64,000 nt of DNA from Polydactylus sextarius (Eukaryota > Chordata > Actinopteri > Polynemidae), in assembly GCA_016801845.1 (NCBI GenBank), contig CM028927.1, forward strand, positions 1,920,001 to 1,984,000, read 5' to 3'. The position numbers and the translations under genes are program-made. Each line of letters opens with the position of its first letter. Position 1 is the stretch's first letter. A model generated the notes under the pieces. That model was not told the origin of the DNA. It saw only the letters and a list, made by a program, of their open reading frames with translations, and made no database searches. Shown in pieces: positions 12,722-25,500 of the stretch.

Positions 12722-12813
12722 GTCAGGAAGAGTGGGCAAACAGTCGTGGCAAGGCACCGTCGGCACGAACAACCAAGGGAGTGTACAGAGAGCAGCCATA
12801 CTCCAGATATTGA
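12722..12813 (+). CDS. khdrbs3: khdrbs3 last coding exon and stop
   Basis: This exon encodes the C-terminal end of KHDRBS3 (T-STAR). After an acceptor ATCAG it completes the split Gly (G|GT), then gives QEEWANSRGK and APSARTTKGVYREQPYSRY, ending at TGA (12811-12813). The last part follows the conserved Sam68/SLM C-terminal pattern K-A-P-x-A-R-x-x-K-G-x-Y-R-x-x-P-Y-x-R-Y. In Sam68 this end acts as the nuclear localisation signal and carries phosphorylatable tyrosines. From memory of vertebrate KHDRBS3, the final PYGRY is PYSRY here, and NSRHK is NSRGK. The exon is open and in phase with 10286-10338, so the two exons support each other. Identity as khdrbs3 rather than khdrbs1 or khdrbs2 rests on the QEEW..NSR..APSART segment. 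Confidence 0.93.
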
Positions 12814-12974
12814 ACTGTTTATACAACCCGCACCTGAGTCCTCATGGCTGTTTCAACCCAAGTAATGGATTTTTTTATGGACGCTCCCATCTTTTTAGAA
12901 TTGAAAACTAAACCGCAAAAATAAAAAAGGAATGAAACATTGATAGTGGAAAAAAAAAAAAAAAAAAATATATG

Positions 12975-12984
12975 AATAAATAAA
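12975..12984 (+). terminator. khdrbs3: Possible proximal polyadenylation signals
   Basis: Overlapping AATAAA hexamers lie about 160 bp after the khdrbs3 stop codon, directly behind A(19). The surroundings are AT-rich, so their use is uncertain. Confidence 0.35.
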
Positions 12985-13387
12985 ATACTGGTTTTCAAAA
13001 AATCCCTCTGATTATATAAAAAACATACTCCCACTGGGTAAAACTGTGTAGCTCAATTAAGGTAATCTATCCTTTCCTCTAGGAGAAATCAACTGGACAC
13101 TGAGATTAAGAAAGACTCCATAATACATACGTTTCTCTCTCAACCATGTGATTGTGAAGAACTACATTGTATCAGGCTATTTTACTGGGTAATGATTAGT
13201 AAATGACTATAAGCTGTTTGATACAATGTTTCTACACACTATCACCCTCTACTCTTTAAACCTTGACCTCCGTGGTTGATCACTTTAAAATGTAGTAGCT
13301 TAGTTCTAGGAAAGTGCAGTACTGTAGATATTTTTTTTCCGAGGGGTAATTGGTGAAATTGTGTCCCTTGTAAATTGAACATTTACC

Positions 13388-13413
13388 AAAAAAAAAAAAA
13401 AAAAAAAAAAAAA
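13388..13413 (+). repeat. A(26) run in the khdrbs3 3' UTR
   Basis: The longest homopolymer seen in the window, followed by GAAAGAAAGAAAA. It would be transcribed as an internal poly(A) tract in the 3' UTR and could cause internal priming in oligo-dT cDNA. Confidence 0.95.
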
Positions 13414-13898
13414 GAAAGAAAGAAAACATCATACTGTATACATATTGTATTGCTGTTTCCTCCTTTTTGTAAGATAATAGTTCTTTAGTGTTAAAGGGCT
13501 TATAAAAGCATGGTGTGCAATTGTGGATATTGTCAGCTGTTTTATTCTGAAAAGCCTCTATGTAGTTGTGTTCATGATCATGCCCCCAAACATCCACTTT
13601 AATTCATCTATAAATAGCTGCTCATACATCATGTACACTGATCAGCCAGAGCTGCGAAACGGTCCAGGAGCTTTTTCATTTTTGTGATTTTTTTAGATGC
13701 TCTAAATAAGTAATTTTGATGTCATTTTTTGATTTAAAACAAGATACTTCTTTCTGACTTTGTAGACATAACAATCAACTTTAAGATACTAAATCACATG
13801 CTGGTGAATTGGTAGTCATTCTCATCTAGACATTTGTTCAACTATATTGATTTTGAGCTTATGTAAGCCCTTTAATATTTTCCTCTTTGTTGATGCTG

Positions 13899-13904
13899 AA
13901 TAAA
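13899..13904 (+). terminator. khdrbs3: khdrbs3 distal polyadenylation signal AATAAA
   Basis: AATAAA in the context GCTGAATAAACATTTTGAAA, followed about 20 bp later by a GT-rich element (CTGTGTTTG). This is the usual layout of a cleavage/polyadenylation site, about 1.09 kb after the stop codon. Cleavage would fall near 13918-13925. Confidence 0.7.
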
Positions 13905-14455
13905 CATTTTGAAAGAAAACACCTGTGTTTGAGAGACTAATTATGGACTCATAAAAAAGACTTATAATTTAAACTAACAAAACCCAAATGATAAAGTTGT
14001 ATATGTTTGGAACATCTCGTAAACAGGTCGAACCCTGTAATGAATTAAATACACTGGGATTTTATTATAACTAAGTGAAAAATAAAATACAAAACTGACA
14101 TGACAATACCAAAAATACTTCTGAGCAGACAGCAGCTGTTTGTGACCTTGTAGATGACCTTGCTGATCTGATAACAATGCTTTCCTATTTGTATTTGAAT
14201 GCCATGTGATGTAGTTTGTAGGAAATCTCTCCGACCGAGATTTAGAGGATTTAGCGATAGCAGCATTGCCTTTCCTGAAACTCTATCCACCTTGTTTGCT
14301 CTCATAATTCGATGTGAAGCGAACGCCAATCAGCTGAGCATCATCAGTAAACACACATTAACTTCCAGAGTGTTTACCCTGACGGAAAACAGCCCATGTG
14401 CACAGCGCCACAGCCTCCTTGACCTCCTCTAGGCCTTGTTCGGTTCACTGCAGTG

Positions 14456-14486
14456 GAGGGGGGGTGGGGGTGGCGGGTGGGGGGAG
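14456..14486 (+). other. G-quadruplex candidate downstream of khdrbs3
   Basis: Several runs of 3-8 G separated by 1-3 bases satisfy the G3+N1-7 quadruplex rule on the + strand. The tract lies about 550 bp past the distal khdrbs3 polyadenylation signal, a position where G-rich sequence can slow polymerase. The structure is predicted from the motif only. Confidence 0.7.
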
Positions 14487-15026
14487 TTTACTCTCTCTTC
14501 TTGTTCTGCTCTTTCTGTTCTCCTCCGGTCATGTGACCCTCTCTCAGTCGTTTAAAGAGCCTGCCTTTGCCCCGTCCATTAAAGAGACTCTAAATGACCC
14601 CCAGCTGACCTCCGCAGAGAGAGGATGGCAGTAGCTGTTTAAAAAGACCTCCGTCCCACAAGGTAAACAACCTGACCCAGTTTAACCTCACCCCTAACGT
14701 AGTTGCTCATAAACCCTCTCTAAACTTAAATGTAATATGTTTTCCTGTCTCTGTTAAGTCCTTAATCTAGACACAAAGCTGGGAATAACTAGATGTCTTC
14801 AACAAAAAAACTGTAAAAACCTTTTATAAATAGCAGTAATATGTCAGCAAAGTGTATAGTACAATAACTTTATCCTAAGACTTTGATAAAATATATCCTA
14901 TGTTACAATAATTGAAGCATCAAATATCATATGTCTTGATGTTGTTTTCATATTATTAGTTAGTTATTGTTCATTATATTACTGCTGGAAACTTGTGTGG
15001 TCATAAGTGTTTATATTCCTTTTCAG

Positions 15027-15081
15027 GCTGATGTACCGGATGTACCAGGCCATCCACTGGTTAATCTCACTGGTGCTAAAG
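15027..15081 (+). other. Exon-like segment (55 bp), unassigned
   Basis: A TTCCTTTTCAG acceptor with a T-rich approach is followed by 55 bases that stay open in at least two frames, then AAAG|GTATGA as a fair donor. I recognise neither translation (one begins ADVPDVPGHP). It lies 1.1 kb past the khdrbs3 polyadenylation signal. It could be an exon of a long non-coding RNA or a read-through khdrbs3 exon, or chance. Confidence 0.25.
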
Positions 15082-18000
15082 GTATGATGTGTTGCGCACT
15101 GTCTGGTGTTGGTGATGCTGTTTTGCATGAAAACATTAAAATGCACTTAAATTGTGGAGTCAAAAAAAAGTCACATCTTCTTCAATTATTTAAAGTTGCT
15201 GTGTACATCTGGTGTCTGTGATGATGAACTGAATCTACGTATAATAAGATAGTGAAACTATAGTTTAAATGCAGGTCAAAGGCTTCAAGGTTGAATCTGG
15301 TAACCTTTGGAAAATACATAAATAAGATGTATATTGATCATGAGTTAAATAAAGATGATTTTGTGGATGTAAAAGTAATGATATGTAGACTATATAGGGT
15401 CAAATAAGGTTCAAAAAATGTTTAATGATTAATGAATGCGGTAAAACCTTGGGAATTCTTGAAAAGCTTTGCAGAGGTCAGCAGAAAAATGTGCAATAGC
15501 CTTCTCAGTCATTAAAAGATGTGACTTGTGAATGTCTCCGTAAACATGATAATATATAGGTTCTACATGGCCAAATAAGGGTCAAAATTACTGAAAGCAT
15601 AAAGATTGGGTACGGTTCTTAAAAGATACCACATTGTTCCAAAGAGGTAACAAATTTTTTAAGTTCAAGGTTGCATCGTTTTGTAACATTAGCTTCGAGT
15701 TCTGAGGCCTTCAGCTTCGTTTCAGAGTTAAAAGATGTGATATGTGGTCTACACAGTTACACTGAGACTTTCTCTACAGAAAAATGGAGCCAACCTCAAT
15801 CTAACTATTCATTCAATTATTCAGAGATATGTGATCATATGTATTGATCTAAACTGTGCAGTCAGAGCAGAAGGGTTGAGGTAAAGGGTTTACACTCAGC
15901 AACAATCTAACAACAGAAATCCTCCCAGATGAAGGAGGAAATTCTCAAATCATGGTTTGACCTGTTTTGGTATTGATTTAAAAACCCATAGGATGTAGAA
16001 AAATGAAATATTACTACAGAGGTCACAGCTTTATCACGACATATCAAATATTAATGTGACTTTGAGGCAACTTGATGTTCTCTTTGATGGATGTTTAACA
16101 TTGAAAATATTTTTTCTAGAGCTTGTGAAATCCTTCAGAATCAGCCCTAGTTTGGAGGCTCGGCCCTTAGCTCTTCTCTGGTACCCTCCCACAAGGGGGT
16201 TCTGGTCCTGTCGGACTCTCTGCCTCACTTTGTACCTTTTGCATTTAGTTTGTTTGAGCATGCTGTGTCATCTGAACCAAAGCGGAGGCCTGTTGTTTCT
16301 ACAGTTTGAAAATGACACCCTGTACTTGTATTTAGCGGAGACATGTAATGGCTGACTGCACTAGCAAACGCTACATGAATGTGACAAAGGACAGTTGTAA
16401 AAATGTCTTTCATTTGCTTTTTATTTGTTTATTTATTTATTTTCTGAACGCTCATATTGTTCTTCTTTCTCCTCCGTTCTTTCCTGAACAGACAAACCCA
16501 CATGAGCTTCACTTCGAGGCACAGTGTTAAACTCAATCCCAAAAAAGGCCGTCATCTAATTTCACAAGGGATCTCCCTCTGGCCAAAACGGTGGACTTTC
16601 ACATTTTCACAGTCTTGACCGAGGTGAATCCTGCGGGGGACGAGATGTGGACTGACCTGTGGAGATGCAAAGAAGGAAGGAGGGCGGCGATGTAACTTAA
16701 AGTATGTATCACACGTCGTCATTTTCCAAGGAAAAAGAGGGAGGGAGTGGAAACATATGTGGCAAATGGAGTTCTCATCTCCTGGGACAATCTGTCGAAG
16801 AATATTTATTTCAAAGCTTCACCAGCTCTGTATACATTTTACATACACAAAAGAGTGCTCTGAACTGAGTGTGAACCTGCCCTGTGTCTCTCTACATTCA
16901 CATTTGTTAAAGCGGATGTGTCTACCTCTTACATTAGATATCAACTGTCACATAGGAGGGAGGATAAGTAAATAAATAATGCAATGGGCTGAGGGAAAGA
17001 CGCCATATATCCAACTTCCTAACTGATATTGTTGTGCTCATTAACCTATATTTAATCCACTCCAATGAATAAATAATTCACCATGTGCCTTATTGTTGTA
17101 TTGTTATGACACTTTTGGATGTTAAGTCCCATTGCTGGAGGGAAAATATGGGTCAGCAGTCTAGAAAACACAGCTGTTTTTCCCCTCTTATGCTGCTTTT
17201 TTTGTTTTTCAGTATGCGTTAGCATGGTGCTGGGAAACACCACTCAGCCACACACAGGAATAAGTCTGTCCCAGATGTATTGCTTAATCAGAGAGGACTT
17301 CAGTGGATATTACAATTCCAAAATAGCTTTCTATTGGATAGAGAGCTTCATTCTGTCTTGTGCATAAGTCCAGATAGGCTGATCCGTATTCTACACGGTT
17401 GTATGTCCTTAGTGGCAGACAATAGTTTTCCATTAGAAGGAGTGATTCTCTCCGGAGCCCCAGGCCAAGCCTCAGACAATAACATGGCAAACCCAAAGCT
17501 TGCATCGCTCTCTCCTGGAGTCAACTCTCATCACCCCCAGGAGCTGATTCCCCCTGTGAAGTGGCTTAAAACGACAGGCTTATCTGAAGGAAGCTTACCC
17601 AAGTTAATAAAGGAAGAGCAGCTTATTTGATTAAGAATGCATACAAAGGAGGCTGTGGCGAACTGCCACTGGGAGACAAGTCCATTTCAACACTAGTATA
17701 CAGATCGATGGATCCTGAACATCAGGCACAGGAGCTGCTAGTGGGGGTTTTAAAGGTTCCAGAGAATGTGGAATGAAATGAGAAATAGTTTAAAGGTCCT
17801 GAAAACGATTTACTTAATGACTTTCTCACTATGAATGATGGGGCTCGATGTGAACACACTTTGTTCTGACAAAGTTTGAACAGTTTTGTGTATTTAAAAA
17901 AAGACATTTCTGTTTGGTGACATTTTATTTTGATGTTGATAGTTTGTTTAACTGAATCTAAACCGAAGACCTTGATTTGTAAACATAAAAAAAAAAAAAA

Positions 18001-18976
18001 TGTTGCCTTGCCAGACCAGTAACATGTAATTAGAGCTTAAATTCACAAGTTATGGTCAAAAACATGTTTTGTGAAGTTACATATGTTCATTATATATGTT
18101 CATAAGAATGGAACGGACGAATGGACAACTGAAAAACATTATGTCACAAAATGATGACAGTGAGGCTTTTTCCACTGTGTAATGTTGAAGTAAAAAAGAT
18201 GTAAAATGATCTTCTTGCAAACAGAGCTGAAGCTGTGCAGCAGTACGAAGTCTAAACTGACGCATCATTGTCTCTGATGGTTTCACTTCTTTACCTACAT
18301 GGTCCTGTCCTCAAAGTTTACCAGAGAAAATGTGAAATATGGTGTTTGAAAACTCAAAGTCAATTTTGACTTTTTCATTGTTTCCTTTTCTTTTCTTTTC
18401 TTTTTTTTTTCAGTTTTCATTTTCAATACTGTCCCAACATGTTCTGCTTTAGGTTTGTATTTCAACACACTCAATCAGGGTTTAGCAATTTATTGATTTT
18501 TTTTGGATTGTTGCCCGTCTGTCGCCACAGATATGTTATCTTAGTTCGGCATGTAGCCTGAGAATAGGGGAAACAACACAGCTGCCACCTACTAGCACCT
18601 TAAAAGCTCCCCGTCTCCATCTCCATCATTTTATCTACCCTATGTGTTACACCTGTCCTTTTTTAGCTTTCTGATATGTGAAGTGTGCTTATCCACTTGT
18701 GTTCCTCTTTATCATGTTGAGGATCTAAAGCAGCTGCCTCCGCCTTTTGTTCTGTAATTAACTGTAGGGCTCTTAATCTTACTGAGATTAAAACACCCTG
18801 ATCAATGCTGAAGAGTCCCTCTGTCTCCTCCAGTAGCGAGTGCAAATGTGACCACAGGTCAGTGTGCAGCGCTTGCTAAGTAGAAACTCAGATCATGAAA
18901 GATCAATTATTACAGGTCTGTGAGCAAACATAGGTGAATAATAATCGCAATTATAGAGACAGAAAGTGCTGGCTGA

Positions 18977-19001
18977 GATGATGATGATGATGATGATGAT
19001 G
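18977..19001. repeat. (GAT)n microsatellite
   Basis: Eight uninterrupted GAT units in intergenic sequence. Confidence 0.93.
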
Positions 19002-21849
19002 TTGGTGATGACAACGCACTGATTAAGTTTTTCTTCAAATTATCTGGCAAACGCATTTCGTAATTAACATTTCAGCCACAGAGCAAGAGAAGAACCAGAG
19101 TAGACAACAGGACAACAAAACACATTGAAAAAATGTCAGAGAAACAAGAGGGAGAAGGATCAGTCACAGGTGGACACAAAACTGAGAGGAACGGAGGAGG
19201 AAACAAAAGGGGAACACAAGGTGAGAGCAGCTGCACAGACAGAAGCAGATACCAGACAGGAACAAGACTGAAAAACTAAAGTCAATGTATGTACTTGTCA
19301 GCTGTATACAAATGGTACATATTGTACATCATGTCTCTGTATGATATCCATGTGCTGTCGTGCATTAAACTGTAAGTGAATACATGTCTCGGTTGCAGAT
19401 TTTCTCACCACTAATAAAAAAGCTTTCCTGTGTGTTGCACTGACTCCCGTGCAAAGCTCCTCTCCCTTTGATACCATACTTCAAAGTCAAAGTATGTTCG
19501 TGTTGGGAAATGAATCTTGAAGGCAATTGAGGATTGACGCTGTCTAATGAAGTCTGCACTAAATATAGTTTTATTAAAACTCCAGTGAGGAAGGCTGCTG
19601 ATGAGCTTTGGCAGTCAACATGTTCTTTTTTTTTTTTTTTTTCTTGAAACTTCAAAACCTCCATCACCAGCACCGCCACCGCTGCAGCAGCAACATTATT
19701 TACCTTGATACACCATTGAAATAATAGTTACAGCTCAAACAAGTTTGTGTTGCAAAGGCTCTCTGATTCTCCAACCTGTTAAATATTGTATGTCGCCTCA
19801 GCACTGCTGCATTGGATACATCTCTCTCCTCATGTAAATACTGTTGTTCTTTATTCTTTTACCCCCTCCGCCCCCCATCTCTTTCCATCCTTCAGGACGT
19901 TCTACTTTGAAGTTGCTTCTTCAGCTGTGTGAAATTTGAGATTGAAGTCCATCTGTTCACCCCACTGCCATCAATACCTCTACACACATAAACAAAAACA
20001 CATAAACAAAAAAAGACAAAAAAATAAAAAAAGACGTTGTTGTTTTTAACAGGTCAGAAGCAGCCGTGATACGGTTGAGCCACAAATTGTAACAGCCCGG
20101 TCGAGCGAGCGTTTTTATCCTCGCTGAATCAGTCCCACCTGACACACACCATTGCAGGCGATGAATTTCTTATCTAATTTTTATTTATTCATCAGCATCA
20201 TATGATGGAAAGAAAAGGCTGTATTGAAGCCAGAATCTTTAGAGGAATTGTTCAGTCTTTCTGGATAAATGTAGGTCTGTGTGTAATATTCTTTTTTCCT
20301 TTCAGGTAAAAATAGCAACATGTTATATTTCCTCAGTAAACGCAGAGTGAGACTGAGGCTGCAGAGGTTTTGTTGGCCTCTCCACTGGTCAGTTAATAAA
20401 CTGATGCGTTGTGATGATTATCTGCTTTTCTTCCCAGCACCGGCGGCGGTGGCGGTGGCGGCAGCAAGGAAGCGTAAATATTCTCTGTAAACCAACAGCT
20501 TCTGCAAGTCAGGGAGATTAAAACCACTGTTTATGTTCTCAGTGCATACGGGGAGGTATAAGCAATATAAGCAGAGCACTCAGAATGAAATAACGTAGAA
20601 ATTATCATAGCTATCATATTGCCAACTCAATATGAATGGACTCCTAGGGTAAAATGATATTGCGGGGAAAAAAAGTTAAAAGTCAATCACTTGTAGTGTT
20701 TACCTTAACACACATTTCCACTCAGGGAATGCTGACCTTCTAAATGACATTTGGCTCCTGTTAAGCTGAGCGTGTTTGGCATTTAAAATCTCCTTATTCA
20801 GCCACTACACCTTAACTCAACAGCTGAGGACAGATCAATGTGCTGCCCTCTTATTCTGGAGGAAAAGTCTGATTACACTTCACAGCGCTTTAATAGCCGT
20901 GTATTAACTTGTACTGCATATTAGCCCCGGTATAATGCTGTAAGTAGGAAATTATAGCCTATAGATTCCTGATAATATACAGTGCACACACTCCCCTCCA
21001 TTTCCAGCATATACGTTAGGTTTTACAATAGATTTATTAATTGGTAATAATTCATTAACATGCAGCTTTGGGTTTTTCATGTCAGAAAAAAAAAAAAATT
21101 AACACAATTGCCTGATCACAAATCAAACTGAAAGCAAGAGTCTAACAAAAGATCCACACTGTGCTAATAGCTCCCAGCAATTTTAATTAAACAGCCTCTT
21201 TCCTTGTGGTAAAAAGAGCTGCAGATAGTCTGGACCGAAATCCAATATTAACAACCGTTTTCCTCTCTCTTTCCATTTCTTTATGTGGTCAACTGGAACA
21301 TATATACACCTACTGCAAAACGCTAATACTGTGAGAATGTTTTGAGTTAAATCATTAAATGAAAGAAAGGAACAGATCTTTGGAGAAACATGAGAAATGA
21401 GAAAAGGTCAGTCAGCTGCAGGGGCATGTTAGCATCTGTGTCTGACTGACAGTAGCTGGAGGGCTGTAACACTGCGGAGTACCAGGCACATGTAAACACA
21501 GTTGCGTCGCAACAACGACCCGTGTCACAGGCAGACAGCATGTTGTTAGTGGTGCTGATGATCGAGGACCACAGCAGCATCGTGTACAGCAGCTGACCTT
21601 TTAACTAGTTATATAATACACAAACTGCTGGTAACTGAGCACTTGGCCTTGGTGAGTATGTGTCTGGTGGCTTGCTCATCAAGAGATGAAAGACAAGATT
21701 TAAATTTAGAAAAAAAAAGAGATATCTGTTATTGCTCAATGCAAACATGTTTTCAAGTGAATAGATGTTTTTGGGTCCATCCATAGTGACAGCAGGGGTA
21801 ATGTTGCAATGGCAGCAGATCAACAAGGTAGTCCACGTGTGTCTCTCTC

Positions 21850-22500
21850 CTATCGCTCTCAGGTCCTTCTGGAGGACCCCGCAGAGACTGCAGGCTGAGT
21901 GAAATACATCATTTCACCAGTGTGTTTAGGTCTACCCTGAGGTTTTCTACCGGTCAGACATGCCCAGAAAACCTGCAGTTAAAGGTCCCCAGGAGGCATC
22001 AGATGAGTCTAAACACCCTGTGGTTTATATTCACTTTCATCTCAGATCTCATCTCTTTTTCTTTCAATCACAGTCATCCAAAATTTATTCCATTAACAAT
22101 GAATGTTGGAATGTAACTTCTGACTGCTGACCTTCATTTCAGCCACTTAATCCTCAGCTGCTAGCCACTGTAGTGTGCGTCATGAGATCATGGTCTGATG
22201 GAGCCAATAAAACCACATCATCTATAAACAACAGACCCCAAACTGAAAACATGTCACCTCAACATCCTGGAGCAACACTTGCCTCATTGCTGATGTTCCA
22301 GTGATCTATTGCATCTAATGACATTTCTTCTTAAATATGTGTGATTGGATACCACAACATAATTTCTTACTCCTCATGCCTTATCTGATCTTTGCATTAT
22401 GGATTGCCTTTGCTAAGAAGTAAACAGGGACATGGCAAAGGCAGTCTGACCCCACCAAGGTCAAGGATACAACCTTGGAGCTAATTTTGGAGCCCTGGTC
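21850..22500 (-). mobile_element. Degenerate RTE-like LINE fragment, antisense
   Basis: Read on the minus strand, this is the decayed 3' part of a non-LTR retrotransposon ORF2. Markers are the stretches around 'ctggaggaccccgcagag' (21868), 'ggtctaccctgaggt', 'cagacatgccc' and 'caggaggcatcagatgag', then 'gtctgatggagccaataa' and 'accacatcatct' near 22190-22220. They match the antisense of a common fish RTE-type (Rex3-like) element, recognised from memory. The same family is seen in sense orientation at 38639-39245. There are many stops and indels, so it is not functional. Family and right boundary are approximate. Confidence 0.6.
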
Positions 22501-25500
22501 TTGACGTGACCCTAAGTGGTCAGCTGTATCTATATGTACCAATACATGCTTCTATAGCAGGCTCCAACCTTCTCCTGCTCATGAAGGGATTTCTGGAAAA
22601 AAAAAAAAAAAAAAAACATAAGTGACTTAATTATATTGTCCTCAGCAAATCAACCATTATTAAAAATGCTAACTGGGACTCAAAAAGCAAAAAGGCTGTT
22701 TTGTTAGAAAGTGGTACCTAAAGAACTCTGACATGATCAGTGTCTGTGGACAGTTGTTTCTGCTAGTTCAGAGAACCAGAGGCTGATTTGGTCTCAGAGC
22801 TTTGGGTCAGCCCCCCTGGGCAACACGGCTGTGAACACATCTGAGCTTTAGCATTACATCACTTTTGGATGAGATGATGAAACTGTCAGCGCTCCCCTCT
22901 CTCAGTATGAAGGTGTAGAGATGGACCTCCTGACCTCTGGGATTGTCCATCTAGGGCAGTCGATGATTTCATGCACTTTCATCCTCTGCTTTAGACTGAC
23001 CTCTTCATTCTTTCCCTCTAAATTTGTCCAATCCATTTTATTCCTTTTGTTACCAGAACAGTAACCCCTAAGCATTTGACCTCTAGTGTGTTTTCTCTCA
23101 GTGCATTTTAAACAGAGAATAAAAAATCTCCTTCGCATGTTCTTTTACAAAGTCTGTGTATTTGACATTTGAAAAGATGTACGATTAAGCAAATATCTCA
23201 GTGGGACTGAATGATCTAATACAAAAATAACTTCTGCTTTACTGAAGTGTTTTGATTTATTGTTCCTTTATTGGTATAAACTGCACTACTCAATCGTATG
23301 TTGTGGATAATAATCTTTTTTACCACTTTAAGGTGCCAGCTGGGGGGCAGCTCTTACAAAAATACCATGACGTCTAAAGCATTTTCATTTAAACATGTTC
23401 TAGAGCATTTTGAACTTCTTCTTTATGTTCTTTATGATCATGTTAACTGGCTACCTCACAAAGATTCACCCATAGCGACCACAGAGAGTCCTACTGGGAA
23501 CCACAACTGACAGCTGAATTCCAGTAACAGATCCAGATCTTCAGAGCTTACCAGATAGTCCTGCTGCTTCTCTGACTTTTCTGCAAGCCTTCTCCTGTTC
23601 CCTTCTGTCTCCATAAGCTACTGAAATTGTATAGAGCAACTCCAGGTGTCCACAGATAAGCTTGTCCTTCATGTCCTTACTCTTGGTGATGTAAGGAAGA
23701 GCTCATAGGCTTTCATGACAGCACCATTTTTCTTAGAGCAGCAACATTTCTCTAAGTTGAAAAGTCAACTAGCAACTTTATGTATCTTTGCGTCACCCAG
23801 CATGGCTTCATGGTATATTGCGTCTTTGGTTTGACTCTGCATGTAATTGCAACTCGTTAGATGGCTAGCTAGTTAACCAGCAGCACCATGATGAACAACC
23901 ACTGTTTAATGTAGCTACGGATGGACAATGTTAGATTAAAAACTGTTCACCAGTGAGTGAAAATATTATCTGTATCACATTTGGATGACCACAGCATTGT
24001 GGTGCAAAAGACAAAAACTGACATCTTCTTTCTGACACTGTGGCAGTCTACACCGGGGATTAAATTTACACTTTGATTTGAAGAATATTCTTCAGTAACT
24101 GTGCTATTTTCACTGCATACTTAGGAGACAAATATATTCAAAAGCTTTGGATGTGTTTCATGGCTTAAAATTAGTCCTGGTTTTAATTAAATACATAGCT
24201 TTAAACTTGGTGTCTTTATTGGCTGTCAGTTGAAAGGGAAAAAGCTTTTGGGTTTTAAAAATCATCAGACTATCACTGCTTTATGTTTCTGTTACCCGAA
24301 CAGACATAAAAATTTCCCTGCAGACCGAAAAATCTCATGTGGCTGCTCTCCCTGAGAGATCACTACATGTTATGGTGGGTCATATTTAGGGCAAATACAA
24401 TGAGGTAATTTAACTTTAGATTTAATTAAATAGCTTCGTTTAATGTGACTGAGAGCTGCCGGAATGGTCAGGGTGGCTGCTGTCTGTAGGAGTGAGGAGA
24501 TGACATAAATCAGAAATAAGGAAGCCCCCCACACACACACCTCCACCCTCGCTTCTAGAAACAAGAGGCACTTTTTGATGTTAATTTGTCACATACCTGT
24601 GTGTGCACACATATCCCCAGGGAAAATGATAGTAGGGCTCCCCCCCCAATCACAGCCCTCCCCTGCTCCACAGCCAGTCCCATTTAATAAATCACTCGGG
24701 GAAAAATATCACATCTCTGGGGTACCTTAGACAAGAAATCCTCCTCTGGAGTTTCAGCAGGGTCAAACTCGAACAAGAGCTGGGGAAATTAGCATTTTTT
24801 TGTCTTTATCCAAGCAATTCTTCAGAAGGAACAAAAATGGGCTTCTCCAAATGACTTCCACAAACAATACCCAAGGGTACTCTGTGCTTTTACTGTTTTT
24901 GTGAAAGGACAACTCGATCCTAATTTCAGTTTTTTACTCAGCCGTTGGCTGGGCGCTATAGCAGCCATTTGTCGGACTCTGCGACAGCCGTTATGAGTGA
25001 GCCATCGTCCACAACTTTCCCTAATGTCTGAGGTTTATTCACCTTGTTCAGTTCCCGGCAGGATGCAAAACTACTGGTGACTTCAAATGTGAGGCAAGTA
25101 AAGGTAACCCATCGCTCTGAATGAGAAATTGACAGCCACATTTTGAAATCTGGCATCACAGCGTGTGTGTGAGGTGCTAAAAAAAATTGACTTTTTCTTT
25201 CAAAGACAATCATGTTGTGATTGAGCTATACCACAGGAAATGATATGGAGGGGTCGTCTTACACTTCCTTCCTGATGCTTTGATTTCTGCAGGTTTTTCT
25301 CTCCAAAATAACCCTTAAATACAACACCTTGTGGGCTCTTTTTAGCATCATCCAGTTGGTAAAAAGTACATTTGGAACAGACTTGTTAAGCAGATGTGAT
25401 AGTAATTTACACACTGGTCTCAGATCTAAAGAGGTTATTATTCTGTGTTACAATTTCACAGACACAGGTCAGAATTTAGAGTTTTAACACACAGAGAGAG

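Larger units (their letters stand above)
12814..13920 (+). other. khdrbs3: khdrbs3 3' UTR (end approximate)
   Basis: Non-coding sequence from the khdrbs3 stop codon to just past the AATAAA at 13899-13904. It includes A(19) at 12950-12968 and A(26) at 13388-13413, the latter running into a short (GAAA)n. Early AATAAA hexamers at 12920 and 12975-12984 could give shorter transcripts, though the flanking A-runs there could also prime cDNA falsely. No stable coding frame is present. The end is set by the polyadenylation signal and the TGTGTTTG-rich sequence after it, so it is approximate. Confidence 0.7.
13921..21849. other. Intergenic sequence downstream of khdrbs3
   Basis: No coding exon is recognised here. 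The stretch holds a G-rich tract at 14456-14486, an exon-like segment at 15027-15081, microsatellites, and homopolymers including A(14) at 17987-18000 and T(17) at 19626-19642. A GGC-rich patch lies at 20441-20464. A 116-codon open frame at 17280-17630 has no recognisable domain; that segment is compositionally complex and could be conserved non-coding DNA. Confidence 0.6.

Noticed and set aside
17280..17630. 116-codon open frame (+) as a coding exon
   Set aside because: The translation resembles no family I know, and no supporting splice pair or neighbouring exon was found. Kept only as possible non-coding conserved sequence.
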